Shown: positions 9,711 to 21,090, counted from the first letter of the stretch. The stretch is DNA of 64,000 bases from Rhizobium sp. 16-449-1b (GCF_017741935.1 NZ_JAGHMH010000014.1:424001-488000), one strand, 5' to 3'. The notes: generated from the letters alone by a model not told the origin. Numbers and translations: made by a program.

Positions 9711-10211
9711 TCATTCGCCTAGGCTTTTGCCGGACCATGGCGACTTGCCGTTCGGGTCGCGCTGATAATCGTCTGCATCCAGATCGACGACCGTTGCATT
9801 GTTATCCCGATAAGGGGAGTGCGCCGATGTTCGGGACGGTCCGGATGCACCCACCACCACGAAACGGCGGCTCACATAATTCCACGCGAGATCACGAACG
9901 GCGGGGATGAAGATGAGCAGCGCGACGATATCGCTGATGAAGCCTGGAATGATCAGGAGCAGCGCGGCGATCACGAACATTGCCGGCCGCAACAGCTCGC
10001 GGCCGGGCACGGCGCCAGAACGTCCTTCCATCGACATGCGTCGCAGGATGCCGATACCCTGCCGGCGCAACAGCATCATGCCGGCCACGAAACTCAGCAT
10101 GACCAGTCCGAGCGTCGCCCAAAGACCGATCGCCTTGCCGACAATCACGAAGCCCGCGATCTCGGCCAAAGGCATGAGCAGCAGAAAACCAGGCAGCATT
10201 GTAAGGCGCAT
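9711..10211 (-). CDS. fxsA: FxsA family membrane protein
   Basis: Inner membrane protein. In E. coli over-production of FxsA relieves phage T7 exclusion by the F plasmid; its normal role is unclear. The sequence has hydrophobic segments near residues 3-40 (LPGFLLLMPLAEIAGFVIVG, then ATLGLVMLSFVAGMMLL) and 75-100 (MFVIAALLLIIPGFISDIVALL), with a basic/acidic cytoplasmic tail. The ATG at 10211 has GGAGAG upstream and gives 166 aa. It is divergent from the Tim44-domain gene across a 126-bp promoter region. Confidence 0.88.
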   Translation of the reverse strand: MRLTMLPGFLLLMPLAEIAGFVIVGKAIGLWATLGLVMLSFVAGMMLLRRQGIGILRRMSMEGRSGAVPGRELLRPAMFVIAALLLIIPGFISDIVALLIFIPAVRDLAWNYVSRRFVVVGASGPSRTSAHSPYRDNNATVVDLDADDYQRDPNGKSPWSGKSLGE

Positions 10212-10337
10212 TATTTCTCTCCGGCTCTCACCGGTCTCCATTGAAATCGGCCCAACGTACCGGACCCATTTGAATCATCTGTATATGCAGACTATATGGG
10301 TATACAAATTCTAGATGTTAACAGATTGCGGCGAGAT

Positions 10338-11042
10338 ATGGGTTCAAACGACTTCATCACTTTGTTTTTTCTCGTGGCGGCGGTGCTGATATTTTTGCAG
10401 CTGCGCAATGTCCTTGGTCGACGCACGGGAAATGAGAAGCCGCCACGCGATCTCTACACGCCGCGCGATGCCGCCGGCCCCGAGACGCCGGATGCCGGAA
10501 AGGTCGTAACCTTGCCGCGCCGCGATGCGGCAGGCGAGGAAGAAGACCGCTTCGCGGCAATCGACGCCTTCGCGCCAGCCGGCACGCCGCTCAATGAATC
10601 ACTGCGGGAGATGAACAAGGCCGATCCTTCCTTCAACCCGAAGGAATTCGTCAACGGCGCCCGCATGGCTTATGAAATGATCGTGATGGCCTTTGCCGAC
10701 GGCGATCGCAAGACGCTCAAGAATCTTTTGTCCAAGGAAGTCTACGAAGGCTTCGACGCGGCGATCGCTGATCGTGAGAGCAAAGGCGAGAAGGTCAAGT
10801 CCACCTTCGTCGGCATCGACAAGGCGGAGATCAAGAATGTGGAGGTCAATGGCAGCGAAGCGCAGATCACCTTGCGCATCATCAGCCAGATGATTTCCGC
10901 GACCTACGACAAGGCCGATGTCCTTGTCGACGGTGACGCGGAAACCGTTGCGGAGATCAACGACCTCTGGACATTCGCGCGCGACACCCGCTCGCGCGAT
11001 CCGAACTGGAAACTCGTGGCCACCGAATCGGAACATGAGTGA
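10338..11042 (+). CDS. Tim44-domain membrane protein (TimA-like)
   Basis: Has an N-terminal membrane helix (FITLFFLVAAVLIFLQL, residues 5-21), a charged low-complexity linker, and a C-terminal Tim44-like domain from about residue 90 (FVNGARMAYEMIVMAFADGDRKTLKNLLSKEVYEGF). The domain is related to mitochondrial Tim44 and bacterial proteins annotated as TimA. The ATG at 10338 gives 234 aa; an upstream ATG at 10296 would add 14 residues that are not hydrophobic. mltA overlaps its end by 8 bp, so the two are co-translated. The exact role in bacteria is not established. Confidence 0.88.
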   Translation: MGSNDFITLFFLVAAVLIFLQLRNVLGRRTGNEKPPRDLYTPRDAAGPETPDAGKVVTLPRRDAAGEEEDRFAAIDAFAPAGTPLNESLREMNKADPSFNPKEFVNGARMAYEMIVMAFADGDRKTLKNLLSKEVYEGFDAAIADRESKGEKVKSTFVGIDKAEIKNVEVNGSEAQITLRIISQMISATYDKADVLVDGDAETVAEINDLWTFARDTRSRDPNWKLVATESEHE

Positions 11043-12153
11043 TGATGAACGAGGCTTTGCCCTCGAGGCGATAGGCTTTGACGACCTGGAAGGCTGGCGG
11101 GATGATGATCCCTCCAGCCTTTTCGAGGCTATGGAAGCCTGTCGTCAACATATCGAGCAAACCAAGCCATACCGAACCGGATCGCTGGGCCTGACCAGCT
11201 CAGATCTCCTGGAGCTGTTGCAGGTCGCGCGCGATGTACGACCAACATCGGCGAGCGAGGCGCGCGCCTTCTTCGAAGCGCACTGTCGGCCCTTCAGGAT
11301 CAAGCGAACCGACGGCCAACCCGGTTTCGTCACCGCCTTCTACGAGCCCGAGATAGCCGTCTCAGATATTCCCGACGATGAGTACCGCTTCCCATTCTAC
11401 CGCCGCCCCGACGACCTGACCGACCTCGACGATCACAACCGTCCCGCCGCGATGGATCCGTACTATATGTTCGGCCGCCTACGTGAAGGAACGATCGAGC
11501 CTTATCTCGACCGCGCCGCCATCGACAAAGGCGCGCTGGAAGGGCGGGGGCTGGAAATTTGCTGGGCAAAATCGAAGGTCGACGTCTTCTTCGTGCATGT
11601 CCAGGGCGCCGCACGCCTGCGTTATCCCGATGGGCGCACGGGGCGGATCACCTATGCGGCCAAGGCCGGCCATCCGTTTTCGGCGATCGGCAAACTGCTG
11701 ATCGATCTCGGTGAGATCGACCGTGCCAACATCTCCATGCAGTCGATCCGGCATTGGCTGGCGATCAACCCCGACCGTGTCGATGACATCCTCGCGCATA
11801 ACCGCTCCTACATTTTCTTCCGTGAGGTCGAGATCGACAACGAGCATGCCGGCCCGATCGCGGCTGCCAAGGTGCCGTTGATTGCAGGACGGTCGCTTGC
11901 CGTCGATCGTCTGATCCACACCTTCGGCTTTCCGTTCTACATCCACTCGCAAAGCCTGCTGCACCTGCAGAATGGAAAGCCCTTCCAGCGCCTGATGCTG
12001 GCGCTCGACACCGGCTCGGCCATCGTGGGCCCGGCGCGCGGCGATATTTTCACCGGCTCCGGCGACGCGGCCGGCGAGCTTGCCGGCACCGTGCGCCATG
12101 ACGCCGATTTCGCGATCCTGATCCCGAATAAAGCCGCCGTGAGGTTTGCGTGA
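11035..12153 (+). CDS. mltA: MltA-type lytic murein transglycosylase
   Basis: Cleaves the MurNAc-GlcNAc bond of peptidoglycan with formation of 1,6-anhydroMurNAc. The MltA domain (GFVTAFYEPEI to AKAGHPFSAIGKLL) is followed by the 3D domain, ending ALDTGSAIVGPARGDIFTGSGDAAG, which contains the conserved Asp residues. The 372-aa product starts MSDDERGFALEAIGF and shows no hydrophobic signal or lipobox, unlike the E. coli outer membrane lipoprotein. Codons before the ATG in the same frame are also not signal-like. It overlaps the Tim44-domain gene upstream and the Smr gene downstream. Confidence 0.92.
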   Translation: MSDDERGFALEAIGFDDLEGWRDDDPSSLFEAMEACRQHIEQTKPYRTGSLGLTSSDLLELLQVARDVRPTSASEARAFFEAHCRPFRIKRTDGQPGFVTAFYEPEIAVSDIPDDEYRFPFYRRPDDLTDLDDHNRPAAMDPYYMFGRLREGTIEPYLDRAAIDKGALEGRGLEICWAKSKVDVFFVHVQGAARLRYPDGRTGRITYAAKAGHPFSAIGKLLIDLGEIDRANISMQSIRHWLAINPDRVDDILAHNRSYIFFREVEIDNEHAGPIAAAKVPLIAGRSLAVDRLIHTFGFPFYIHSQSLLHLQNGKPFQRLMLALDTGSAIVGPARGDIFTGSGDAAGELAGTVRHDADFAILIPNKAAVRFA

Positions 12154-12731
12154 TGGCGAAGGATCGCAAGCTCAGCTCCGATGAACGCATCCTTTGGGGC
12201 AAGGTCGCGCGAAGCACGCGCCCCATGCCCGGCAAAACAGGCGCAATGAACGAGCTCGATGCCTTCCTCGTCGAGGCCGAGAAGGAAGCCGACGCCGCCA
12301 ACCTGAAAACCGCTGCCGCACCAAAATCGGTCGCCGGCGCTAGCGGGCAGCCTGAACCGGCAGCGGCGCCGAAGCCCTCAGGCGGCATCCATCACCCGCT
12401 GGAGCGTCCGGTCAAGCGCAAGATCGCCAAGGGTCGCCTCGCGCTCGAGGCCCGGATCGATCTTCATGGCCTCGTTCAGAGCGAGGCCCACGTCATGCTG
12501 CTCGAATTCCTGATGCGGGCCCATGATCGCGGTATGCGCCATGTTCTTGTGATCACCGGCAAAGGGAGTTCACTCGGCAGCGATGGTGCGTTGAAGCGTG
12601 CTGTGCCGATGTGGTTTTCCAAGCCCGAATTTCGCTATCTCATCTCATCTTACGAGGCGGCGGCGCAGCATCACGGCGGCGAGGGCGCGCTTTACATCCG
12701 CTTGTCTCGTCGCGTGGGCGATCGGCTATGA
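12153..12731 (+). CDS. Smr (MutS2 C-terminal) domain protein
   Basis: Has an N-terminal low-complexity region (about residues 1-95) and a C-terminal Smr domain. The domain begins with the motif LEARIDLHGLVQSEAH and has HVLVITGKGSSLG, the HGK-type pattern of Smr nucleases. Smr domains act as nicking or RNA endonucleases in some systems; the role of this stand-alone form is not known. The ATG at 12153 overlaps the mltA stop by one base and gives 192 aa. An upstream GTG adds one residue only. Confidence 0.9.
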   Translation: MAKDRKLSSDERILWGKVARSTRPMPGKTGAMNELDAFLVEAEKEADAANLKTAAAPKSVAGASGQPEPAAAPKPSGGIHHPLERPVKRKIAKGRLALEARIDLHGLVQSEAHVMLLEFLMRAHDRGMRHVLVITGKGSSLGSDGALKRAVPMWFSKPEFRYLISSYEAAAQHHGGEGALYIRLSRRVGDRL

Positions 12732-13105
12732 CGCCGTTCGGGGAGGCGATCCGCAAGCTGAGGGAGCGCAAGGGCGTGTCGCAGAAGCAGATGGCCGAGG
12801 CATTGAACGTCTCTCCCGCCTATCTCTCGGCGCTCGAGCATGGAAAGCGCGGCGTCCCGACGTTCGATCTCCTGCAGCGCATCGCCGGCTACTTCAACAT
12901 CATCTGGGATGAGGCAGACGATCTCTTCCTGATCGCGCGCTTTTCCGATCCGCGAATTGTCATCGATACCTCGGGTTTGGCGGCCGAATACACGACCTTC
13001 GCCAACCGTTTGGCGGGGTCTATTCGGCATCTGGATGAGGCGACCCTGGCAAAACTGTCGGAGGTTCTCGAAAATGCGGAAAACGCCGACGGAAAACGGT
13101 CATAA
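12728..13105 (+). CDS. XRE-family helix-turn-helix regulator
   Basis: A 125-aa protein with an N-terminal Cro/C1-type HTH: FGEAIRKLRERKGVSQKQMA, then ALNVSPAYLSALEHGKRGVPT. A C-terminal helical region with IIWDEADDLFLIARFSDPRIVIDT and an acidic end probably mediates dimerisation. The ATG at 12728 overlaps the Smr stop (ATGA); in-frame sequence upstream lies inside the Smr gene and is not used. No ligand domain is visible and the target is unknown. It lies 133 bp upstream of gyrB, so gyrB or its own operon is a candidate target (inference). Confidence 0.9.
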   Translation: MTPFGEAIRKLRERKGVSQKQMAEALNVSPAYLSALEHGKRGVPTFDLLQRIAGYFNIIWDEADDLFLIARFSDPRIVIDTSGLAAEYTTFANRLAGSIRHLDEATLAKLSEVLENAENADGKRS

Positions 13106-13190
13106 TCCCCTGTTTTATGCGCTCTTGGCGACCGCTGGCATTGGGAACTTCATGCAAAAACCCTATATTCAACGTGATTAAGGCCGGTGA

Positions 13191-15674
<2,484 letters not shown>

Positions 15675-15690
15675 TCGCTGGAATTTATCG

Positions 15691-15730
15691 AAAAACGGCC
15701 CTGCGGCTTGCCAGCCGCAGGGCCGTTTTT
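15691..15730. terminator. Bidirectional terminator between gyrB and the nitroreductase gene
   Basis: An 18-bp perfect stem (AAAAACGGCCCTGCGGCT and its complement) with a four-base loop, flanked by A and T runs on each side. It serves gyrB on the plus strand and the nitroreductase gene on the minus strand. Confidence 0.92.
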
Positions 15731-15740
15731 TGTTGCACCA

Positions 15741-16334
15741 TTATCCGGCTACGAATTTACCCTTGAAGGCGACTTCGGCGAGCGGCTTGCGCTGGCTGGG
15801 GAATTCGCGCTCCTGGTTGCGCTCCGACAGGACGCTCTTGTCGGCAAGGCGTCCGAACGCGATGCCCGCCTCCACCCGGTAGCCTTCCGGAATGGCGAAT
15901 GTATCGCGGATCTCATCATGCTTGATGCCACCCATCCCATGGGCATAGAAGCCGGAGAGCTTGGCTTGCAACGCCAGATAGCCCCATGCGGTGCCGGCAT
16001 CGAAGGAGTGCGTGTAGCTCTTGCGCCCCTCGGAAAAATCGCCGCTGAAGCCCTTCGACACGACGAAAATCAGCGCGGACGCATTCTTCGCCCATTCCTG
16101 ATTGGACTCGACCAGCAGCGATACGAACGTGTCCCAGTCGTCGGAGCCATTCAGCGTGTAGATGAAGCGCCATGGCTGCTGGTTGGCGGAGGAGGGCGCC
16201 CAATGCGCGGCGTCCAGCACGGTCAGCAGGTCGGCTTCATCGATGATCTCGCCGGTAAAGGCGCGGGGCGACCAGCGGTCGAGAAAGATCGGCTCGATCG
16301 GATATTGGGATTCGCGGCTGTTGCTCTTTGTCAT
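15741..16334 (-). CDS. Nitroreductase-family flavoprotein
   Basis: FMN-dependent oxidoreductase of the nitroreductase fold. Family features are FLDRWSPRAFTGE near the N-terminus, the flavin-contact AAHWAPSSANQQPWRFIY, and FYAHGMGGIKHDEIRDTFAIPEGYRVEAGIAFGRL. The ATG at 16334 has GGAAAG upstream and gives 197 aa. Longer upstream frames contain no convincing start. The physiological substrate is unknown. The gene is divergent from a FAH-family hydrolase with 242 bp between them. Confidence 0.9.
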   Translation of the reverse strand: MTKSNSRESQYPIEPIFLDRWSPRAFTGEIIDEADLLTVLDAAHWAPSSANQQPWRFIYTLNGSDDWDTFVSLLVESNQEWAKNASALIFVVSKGFSGDFSEGRKSYTHSFDAGTAWGYLALQAKLSGFYAHGMGGIKHDEIRDTFAIPEGYRVEAGIAFGRLADKSVLSERNQEREFPSQRKPLAEVAFKGKFVAG

Positions 16335-16576
16335 GATCTTTCCGATGGTTGGTGGCGCGGTGCCGGGGTTTGGCTTCCTCGGCAAACACAGTCTTGTCAC
16401 TCTTATGCGTCCGTCAAGATATGTGGGCACCCGCGCGGGAAAGACAGTGGCCGCTTGCCCGGATTTTCGCCGGACTTTTGAACGAGCGTACCGCTCGCAC
16501 GAAAAGCCGTAATGACACCGGTGAATAATTCGTTCATAGGTGATGGAAACATGGCTCACGCTGAGGAGGATATTCG

Positions 16577-17419
16577 ATGAAGCTCATGCGCGTTGGAGAG
16601 ATCGGCCAGGAAAAGCCGGCAATGCTGGATGCCGACGGCAAGATCAGGGATCTGTCCGGTCATGTATCCGATATCGCGGGCGCGTCGATCTCGCCTGAGG
16701 GCTTGGCCAAGCTGGCGGCGATCGACCCGAAAACCCTTCCCGAGCTTCAACCCGGTCGCATCGGCGCCTGCGTCGCCGGCACCGGCAAGTTCATCTGCAT
16801 CGGCCTCAATTTCTCCGACCACGCCGCCGAGACCGGCGCCGCGGTACCGCCCGAGCCCGTCATCTTCATGAAGGCCACCTCGGCCATCGTCGGTCCGAAC
16901 GACAATGTTCTCATCCCGCGCGGCTCCGAAAAGACCGATTGGGAAGTCGAGCTTGGCGTCGTCATCGGCAAGACCGCGAAATATGTCAGCGAAGCCGACG
17001 CGCTCGATTACGTGGCGGGCTACTGCGTCTCGCACGACGTCTCCGAGCGCGCCTTCCAGACGGAGCGCGCCGGACAGTGGACCAAGGGCAAGTCCTGCGA
17101 CACCTTCGGCCCGATCGGCCCATGGCTGGTGACCAAGGACGAGATCGCTGATCCGCAGAACCTTGGCATGTGGCTGAAGGTCAACGGCGAAACCATGCAG
17201 AACGGTTCATCGAAGACCATGGTCTATGGCGTCGCCTTCGTCGTTTCCTATCTCAGTCAGTTCATGTCGCTGTATCCCGGCGATGTCATCTCGACCGGCA
17301 CCCCTCCTGGCGTTGGCATGGGCATGAAGCCGCCGCGTTTCCTGCGCGCAGGCGACGTTGTCGAGCTCGGAATCGAGGGTCTCGGCACACAGAAGCAGAC
17401 GTTTCAGGCCGATCTCTAG
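16577..17419 (+). CDS. Fumarylacetoacetate hydrolase family protein
   Basis: Metal-dependent FAH-fold enzyme. The sequence GKFICIGLNFSDHAAETG, PEPVIFMKATSAIVGPND, the metal-ligand region DWEVELGVVIGKTAKYV and GDVISTGTPPGVGMG are characteristic. Related proteins include ureidoglycolate lyase-like and 2-hydroxyhepta-2,4-diene-1,7-dioate isomerase-like enzymes; sequence alone does not settle the substrate. GAGGAGG precedes the ATG at 16577. The 280-aa length is normal. A hairpin terminator follows. Confidence 0.9.
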   Translation: MKLMRVGEIGQEKPAMLDADGKIRDLSGHVSDIAGASISPEGLAKLAAIDPKTLPELQPGRIGACVAGTGKFICIGLNFSDHAAETGAAVPPEPVIFMKATSAIVGPNDNVLIPRGSEKTDWEVELGVVIGKTAKYVSEADALDYVAGYCVSHDVSERAFQTERAGQWTKGKSCDTFGPIGPWLVTKDEIADPQNLGMWLKVNGETMQNGSSKTMVYGVAFVVSYLSQFMSLYPGDVISTGTPPGVGMGMKPPRFLRAGDVVELGIEGLGTQKQTFQADL

Positions 17420-17455
17420 GCGTTTGACGAGTGTTAAGCATTTGAGCGCAGCATC

Positions 17456-17488
17456 ATGCCGGGGAGAGGATCCCCGGCATTTCTTTAT
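17456..17488 (+). terminator. Rho-independent terminator after the FAH-family gene
   Basis: ATGCCGGGGA and TCCCCGGCAT form a 10-bp stem with a five-base loop, followed by TTCTTTATT. It insulates the FAH-family gene from phaZ. Confidence 0.85.
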
Positions 17489-17507
17489 TGCGGTGCGGAT
17501 CGCTCAT

Positions 17508-17520
17508 GTTGCTGTGCAAC
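17508..17520. promoter_or_regulatory. Inverted repeat GTTGC-TGT-GCAAC upstream of phaZ
   Basis: A perfect 5-bp inverted repeat with a 3-bp spacer, about 100 bp before the phaZ start, between the upstream terminator and the gene. TGC/GCA-rich sites are known targets of the PhaR repressor of polyhydroxybutyrate genes, so this is a candidate PhaR operator. Assignment is inference from motif and context. Confidence 0.4.
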
Positions 17521-17623
17521 AAAAACCTGTTACTGTGCGTTGAGATGCCAGCACATCGTTGGAAAGAGTCCGATGCCTTTCAGCAGGCGTCATCTTCCAG
17601 ATGAAAGAAAGGTGATGCATCTC

Positions 17624-18901
17624 ATGTTTTACCAGCTTTATGAAATGAATCATGCCGCGATGGCGCCTTACCGCGCCGTGGCCGATATCATGCGGCTTGC
17701 CTATGCCAACCCGCTCAATCCGCTGTCCCAAACCCCCTGGGGCCGGACGATGGCCGCAGCGCTCGAGATGTTCGAACGCACGACGCGCCGTTACGGCAAG
17801 CCGTCCTTCGATCTGCCGGAGACCGTCGTAGGCGACAAGAAGGTCGCGGTTCGAGAAGAGGTCGTCTGGGCGCGGCCCTTCTGCAATCTGCTGCATTTCT
17901 CGCGTAACCTGCCGGCCGGCCGCGCTCCCGACCCGCGCATCCTGATCGTCGCCCCCATGTCCGGGCACTATGCGACGCTGCTGCGCGGCACGGTCGAGGC
18001 ACTGCTGCCGAGCGCGGATATCTACATCACCGATTGGATCGACGCCCGCATGGTGCCGATGACCGACGGGACCTTCGATTTCAACGATTACGTCGACTAC
18101 GTCATCGAGATGCTGCACTTCCTCGGGCCGGACACGCACGTGATCGCGGTCTGTCAGCCCTCCGTGCCGGTGCTCGCTGCCGCAGCCGTCATGGAAGAGG
18201 CCAACGATCCGCTGGCGCCGGCGTCGATGACGCTGATGGGTGGCCCGATCGACACCCGCATCAATCCAACCGCCGTCAACCAGCTCGCCAAGGACAAGCC
18301 GCTGGAATGGTTCGCCGAAAACGTGATCATGAACGTTCCCTGGCCGCAGCCGGGCTTCATGCGGCCGGTCTATCCCGGCTTCCTGCAGCTCTCCGGCTTC
18401 ATGTCGATGAACCTCGACCGGCATCTGGTCGCTCACAAGGAGTTCTTCATGCACCTGGTGAAGAACGACGGCGAGCCGGCCGAAAAGCATCGCGACTTCT
18501 ACGACGAATATCTCGCCGTCATGGATCTGACTGCCGAGTTCTACCTGCAGACCGTCGATCAGGTCTTCATCAGGCATGCGCTTCCGAAGGGCGAACTCGA
18601 GCATCGCGGCAAGCTGGTCGACCCCACGGCGATCCGCAACGTGGCGCTTTTGACCGTCGAAGGCGAGAACGACGACATCTCCGGCGTCGGCCAGACCAAG
18701 GCCGCCCAGACCATCTGCACCAACATCCCCGACCACATGCGCATGCATTATCTGCAGCCGGATGTAGGTCACTACGGTGTCTTCAACGGCTCGCGTTTCC
18801 GCCGCGAGATCGCGCCGCGCATCATCAATTTCGTCCACGAGCATGGCCGCGCCGGAAAGCCTGCGGTCAAGCGTGTGATCAAGGGCGGCAAATCAACCTG
18901 A
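17624..18901 (+). CDS. phaZ: PhaZ, intracellular polyhydroxybutyrate depolymerase
   Basis: Degrades the intracellular carbon store poly-3-hydroxybutyrate. The alpha/beta hydrolase fold carries VCQPSVP in place of a Ser lipase box, putting Cys177 at the nucleophile position as in the PhaZ1-type intracellular depolymerases. The C-terminal DVGHYGVFNGSRFR holds the likely catalytic His, and the DDISGVGQT region the Asp. I chose the ATG at 17624 (MFYQLYEMNHAAMAPYR); an ATG at 17615 sits too close to the ribosome site. The product is 425 aa. No signal peptide is seen, which fits a cytoplasmic enzyme. Confidence 0.94.
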   Translation: MFYQLYEMNHAAMAPYRAVADIMRLAYANPLNPLSQTPWGRTMAAALEMFERTTRRYGKPSFDLPETVVGDKKVAVREEVVWARPFCNLLHFSRNLPAGRAPDPRILIVAPMSGHYATLLRGTVEALLPSADIYITDWIDARMVPMTDGTFDFNDYVDYVIEMLHFLGPDTHVIAVCQPSVPVLAAAAVMEEANDPLAPASMTLMGGPIDTRINPTAVNQLAKDKPLEWFAENVIMNVPWPQPGFMRPVYPGFLQLSGFMSMNLDRHLVAHKEFFMHLVKNDGEPAEKHRDFYDEYLAVMDLTAEFYLQTVDQVFIRHALPKGELEHRGKLVDPTAIRNVALLTVEGENDDISGVGQTKAAQTICTNIPDHMRMHYLQPDVGHYGVFNGSRFRREIAPRIINFVHEHGRAGKPAVKRVIKGGKST

Positions 18902-19046
18902 TTTAGCATCAGCTGAATTAGTGTTGCGCTTTCAAGGTCTTGTCCGATTTGAGCGGAAATCGTCTTGAAGCAGTGTCAAACGGTAACCACATCGATTTCC
19001 AGCGTTCGGCATTTCGCCGGGCGCGGAAATGCGAGGACACCGCACG

Positions 19047-19481
19047 ATGAACCAGTCAGCATTGCTTCGCCCGGATTGGACTCCGGCTACCATTGCCCTG
19101 ATGATCCTCGGCTTCGTGGTTTTCTGGCCTCTGGGTCTCGCCATGCTCGCCTACATCATCTTCGGGGAGCGTCTGCGCGGCTTCAAGCGCGACGCCAATA
19201 GTGCCGCCGATGGATTCTTCGCCGGCTGCCGACGTTCGCATGGCCGCTATCGCCCGCACTTCTCAACGGGCAATGTCGCCTTCGACGATTGGCGCAAGGC
19301 CGAGCTCGACAGGCTCGAGGAAGAACGCCGCAAGCTCGATGAAATGCGCGAGGACTTCGAAACCTATGTGCGCGAGCTCCGCCGCGCCAAGGATCAGGAC
19401 GAGTTTGACCGCTACATGCGCGATCGCAAGAACGCTAGGCGTGATGATAACGGCCCGGTTGCCGAATACCAGGCGCCGTAA
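19047..19481 (+). CDS. DUF2852 small membrane protein
   Basis: A 144-aa protein with one hydrophobic segment (ATIALMILGFVVFWPLGLAMLAYIIFG, about residues 13-39) followed by a basic linker, then a strongly charged helical region with coiled-coil character (WRKAELDRLEEERRKLDEMREDFETYVRELRRAKDQ, split here only by description). The ATG at 19047 has AGGA upstream. The family is conserved in rhizobia and has no assigned function. It probably sits in the inner membrane with its long helix in the cytoplasm. A terminator follows. Confidence 0.85.
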   Translation: MNQSALLRPDWTPATIALMILGFVVFWPLGLAMLAYIIFGERLRGFKRDANSAADGFFAGCRRSHGRYRPHFSTGNVAFDDWRKAELDRLEEERRKLDEMREDFETYVRELRRAKDQDEFDRYMRDRKNARRDDNGPVAEYQAP

Positions 19482-19504
19482 CCGCGATCGACATCAAAAC
19501 ATCA

Positions 19505-19530
19505 GCCGGCACCATCAGGTGCCGGTTTTT
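19505..19530 (+). terminator. Rho-independent terminator after the DUF2852 gene
   Basis: CCGGCACC and GGTGCCGG form an 8-bp stem with an ATCA loop, followed by a T5 run then CTTT. Confidence 0.88.
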
Positions 19531-19563
19531 CTTTGACCGGAATTGCGACGAATCATATAGAAA

Positions 19564-20331
19564 ATGCCGATGTTCCCGCTCTTGTCCAAGCCACGACGCA
19601 GTGTCCGCAAACCGGCTCCGCCGGAGACGCGCACGCTCGACGTTGCCGGACGGCTGATGCCGCTGACGATCAAGCAGCACGAGCGCGCAACCCGCATCAC
19701 GTTGCGCATCGAGCCCGGCGGCCGTGCGCTGAAGATGACGATCCCGAGGGGCTTGGCGCGACGCGATGTCGACGCCTTCCTCGACCGGCACCAGGGCTGG
19801 CTCATGACCAAGCTCGCGAAATTCTCGACCGATACCGGCCTTAACGATGGCGGCACGATCCTGTTTCGCGGTGTGTCCCATCGCATCCAGCACACGGGCA
19901 GCCTGCGCGGGCTGACCGAAGCGACCGTTATCGATGGCAAGCCGGTGCTGCGGGTGAGCGGCATGCCGGAGCATCTCGGCCGCCGCATCGCGACGTTTCT
20001 CAAGAAGGAAGCACGCGCCGATCTGGAGCGGCTCGCAAAATTCCATGCACATTCGATCAGGGCGCCGATCAAGTCGATCTCGATGAAGGACACGCGCAGT
20101 CGCTGGGGCTCCTGTTCGGCCGAGGGAAACCTCAGCTTCTCCTGGCGCATCATCATGGCGCCGCCATCAGTCGTCGATTATCTCGCCGCCCACGAAGTCG
20201 CCCATCTCAAGGAGATGAACCACGGTCCCCACTTCTGGGCGCTGTGCAAGAAGCTCTGCCCAGGGATGGAGGATGCGAAATCCTGGTTGAAGCGGCACGG
20301 CAGCCTGCTGCACGCGATCGACTTCGACTGA
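19564..20331 (+). CDS. YgjP-like (DUF45) metallopeptidase-fold protein
   Basis: The C-terminal half has the zinc-binding helix AAHEVAHLKEMNHGPHFW, an HExxH motif with a further His downstream, preceded by SRWGSCSAEGNLSFSWRII. This arrangement is characteristic of YgjP-like/WLM-type metal-dependent hydrolases. The N-terminal half is a beta-rich region of unknown function. The ATG at 19564 gives 255 aa. No signal peptide or membrane helix is apparent, so it is probably cytoplasmic. Substrate is unknown. Confidence 0.88.
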   Translation: MPMFPLLSKPRRSVRKPAPPETRTLDVAGRLMPLTIKQHERATRITLRIEPGGRALKMTIPRGLARRDVDAFLDRHQGWLMTKLAKFSTDTGLNDGGTILFRGVSHRIQHTGSLRGLTEATVIDGKPVLRVSGMPEHLGRRIATFLKKEARADLERLAKFHAHSIRAPIKSISMKDTRSRWGSCSAEGNLSFSWRIIMAPPSVVDYLAAHEVAHLKEMNHGPHFWALCKKLCPGMEDAKSWLKRHGSLLHAIDFD

Positions 20332-20419
20332 TAAGCCCCCGTCAATAAACCACCGTCCAAAATATCGCAGCACTCGGAATTGGCTCGACTCACGGCCTTT
20401 TTCGTGTCACTTCGCTGCC

Positions 20420-21088
20420 ATGAAACCGGATATCAAAATCTGCGGCCTGAAAACGGCCGAAGCGATCGATCGCGCGGTGACGCGCGGCGCGACCCATATC
20501 GGCTTCATCTTCTTCGAAAAGAGCCCGCGCTATATCGAGCCCGACGATGCCGCCAAGTTGGCCGACCGGGTGCGCGGCCGCGCCAAGATCGTTGCCGTGG
20601 TGGTTAATCCGACCAATGACGATCTCGACGAGATCGTCGCAACCTTGAGGCCGGATATCCTTCAGCTTCACGGCGATGAGAGCCCCGAGCGCGTTTTGAC
20701 CATAAAGGCCGTGTACGCTTTGCCTGTTATGAAGGCGTTTTCGATCCGCACCGCCGATGATCTGAAGCGCGTCGAGGCCTATATTGGTATCGCCGATCGT
20801 TTCCTCTTCGATGCCAAGCCGCCGAAGGGATCGGAATTGCCCGGCGGCAATGGCGTGTCCTTTGACTGGACGCTGCTCAGCTGGCTTGACGGCACCGTGG
20901 ATTACATGCTTTCCGGTGGCCTGAACAAGGACAACATCGCCGAAGCCCTTGCCATCACCAAGGCGCCGGGGCTCGATGCGTCCTCGGGCCTGGAAAGCGC
21001 GCCCGGCGTGAAAAGCGTCGCACTGATTGATGAGTTTTTCGATGCGGTCGAGCAGGCTTGCCGGCCTGAAATGGCCTCAGGGAGTTGA
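20420..21088 (+). CDS. trpF: TrpF, phosphoribosylanthranilate isomerase
   Basis: Third committed step of tryptophan synthesis. The TIM-barrel protein starts [20 protein letters not shown], with the catalytic Cys in KICG, and has [20 protein letters not shown] and the closing [13 protein letters not shown] and [14 protein letters not shown] phosphate-binding motifs. At 222 aa it is a single-domain isomerase. It lies 2 bp upstream of trpB and begins the trpFBA-accD-folC series. Confidence 0.96.
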   Translation: MKPDIKICGLKTAEAIDRAVTRGATHIGFIFFEKSPRYIEPDDAAKLADRVRGRAKIVAVVVNPTNDDLDEIVATLRPDILQLHGDESPERVLTIKAVYALPVMKAFSIRTADDLKRVEAYIGIADRFLFDAKPPKGSELPGGNGVSFDWTLLSWLDGTVDYMLSGGLNKDNIAEALAITKAPGLDASSGLESAPGVKSVALIDEFFDAVEQACRPEMASGS

Positions 21089-21090
21089 TA

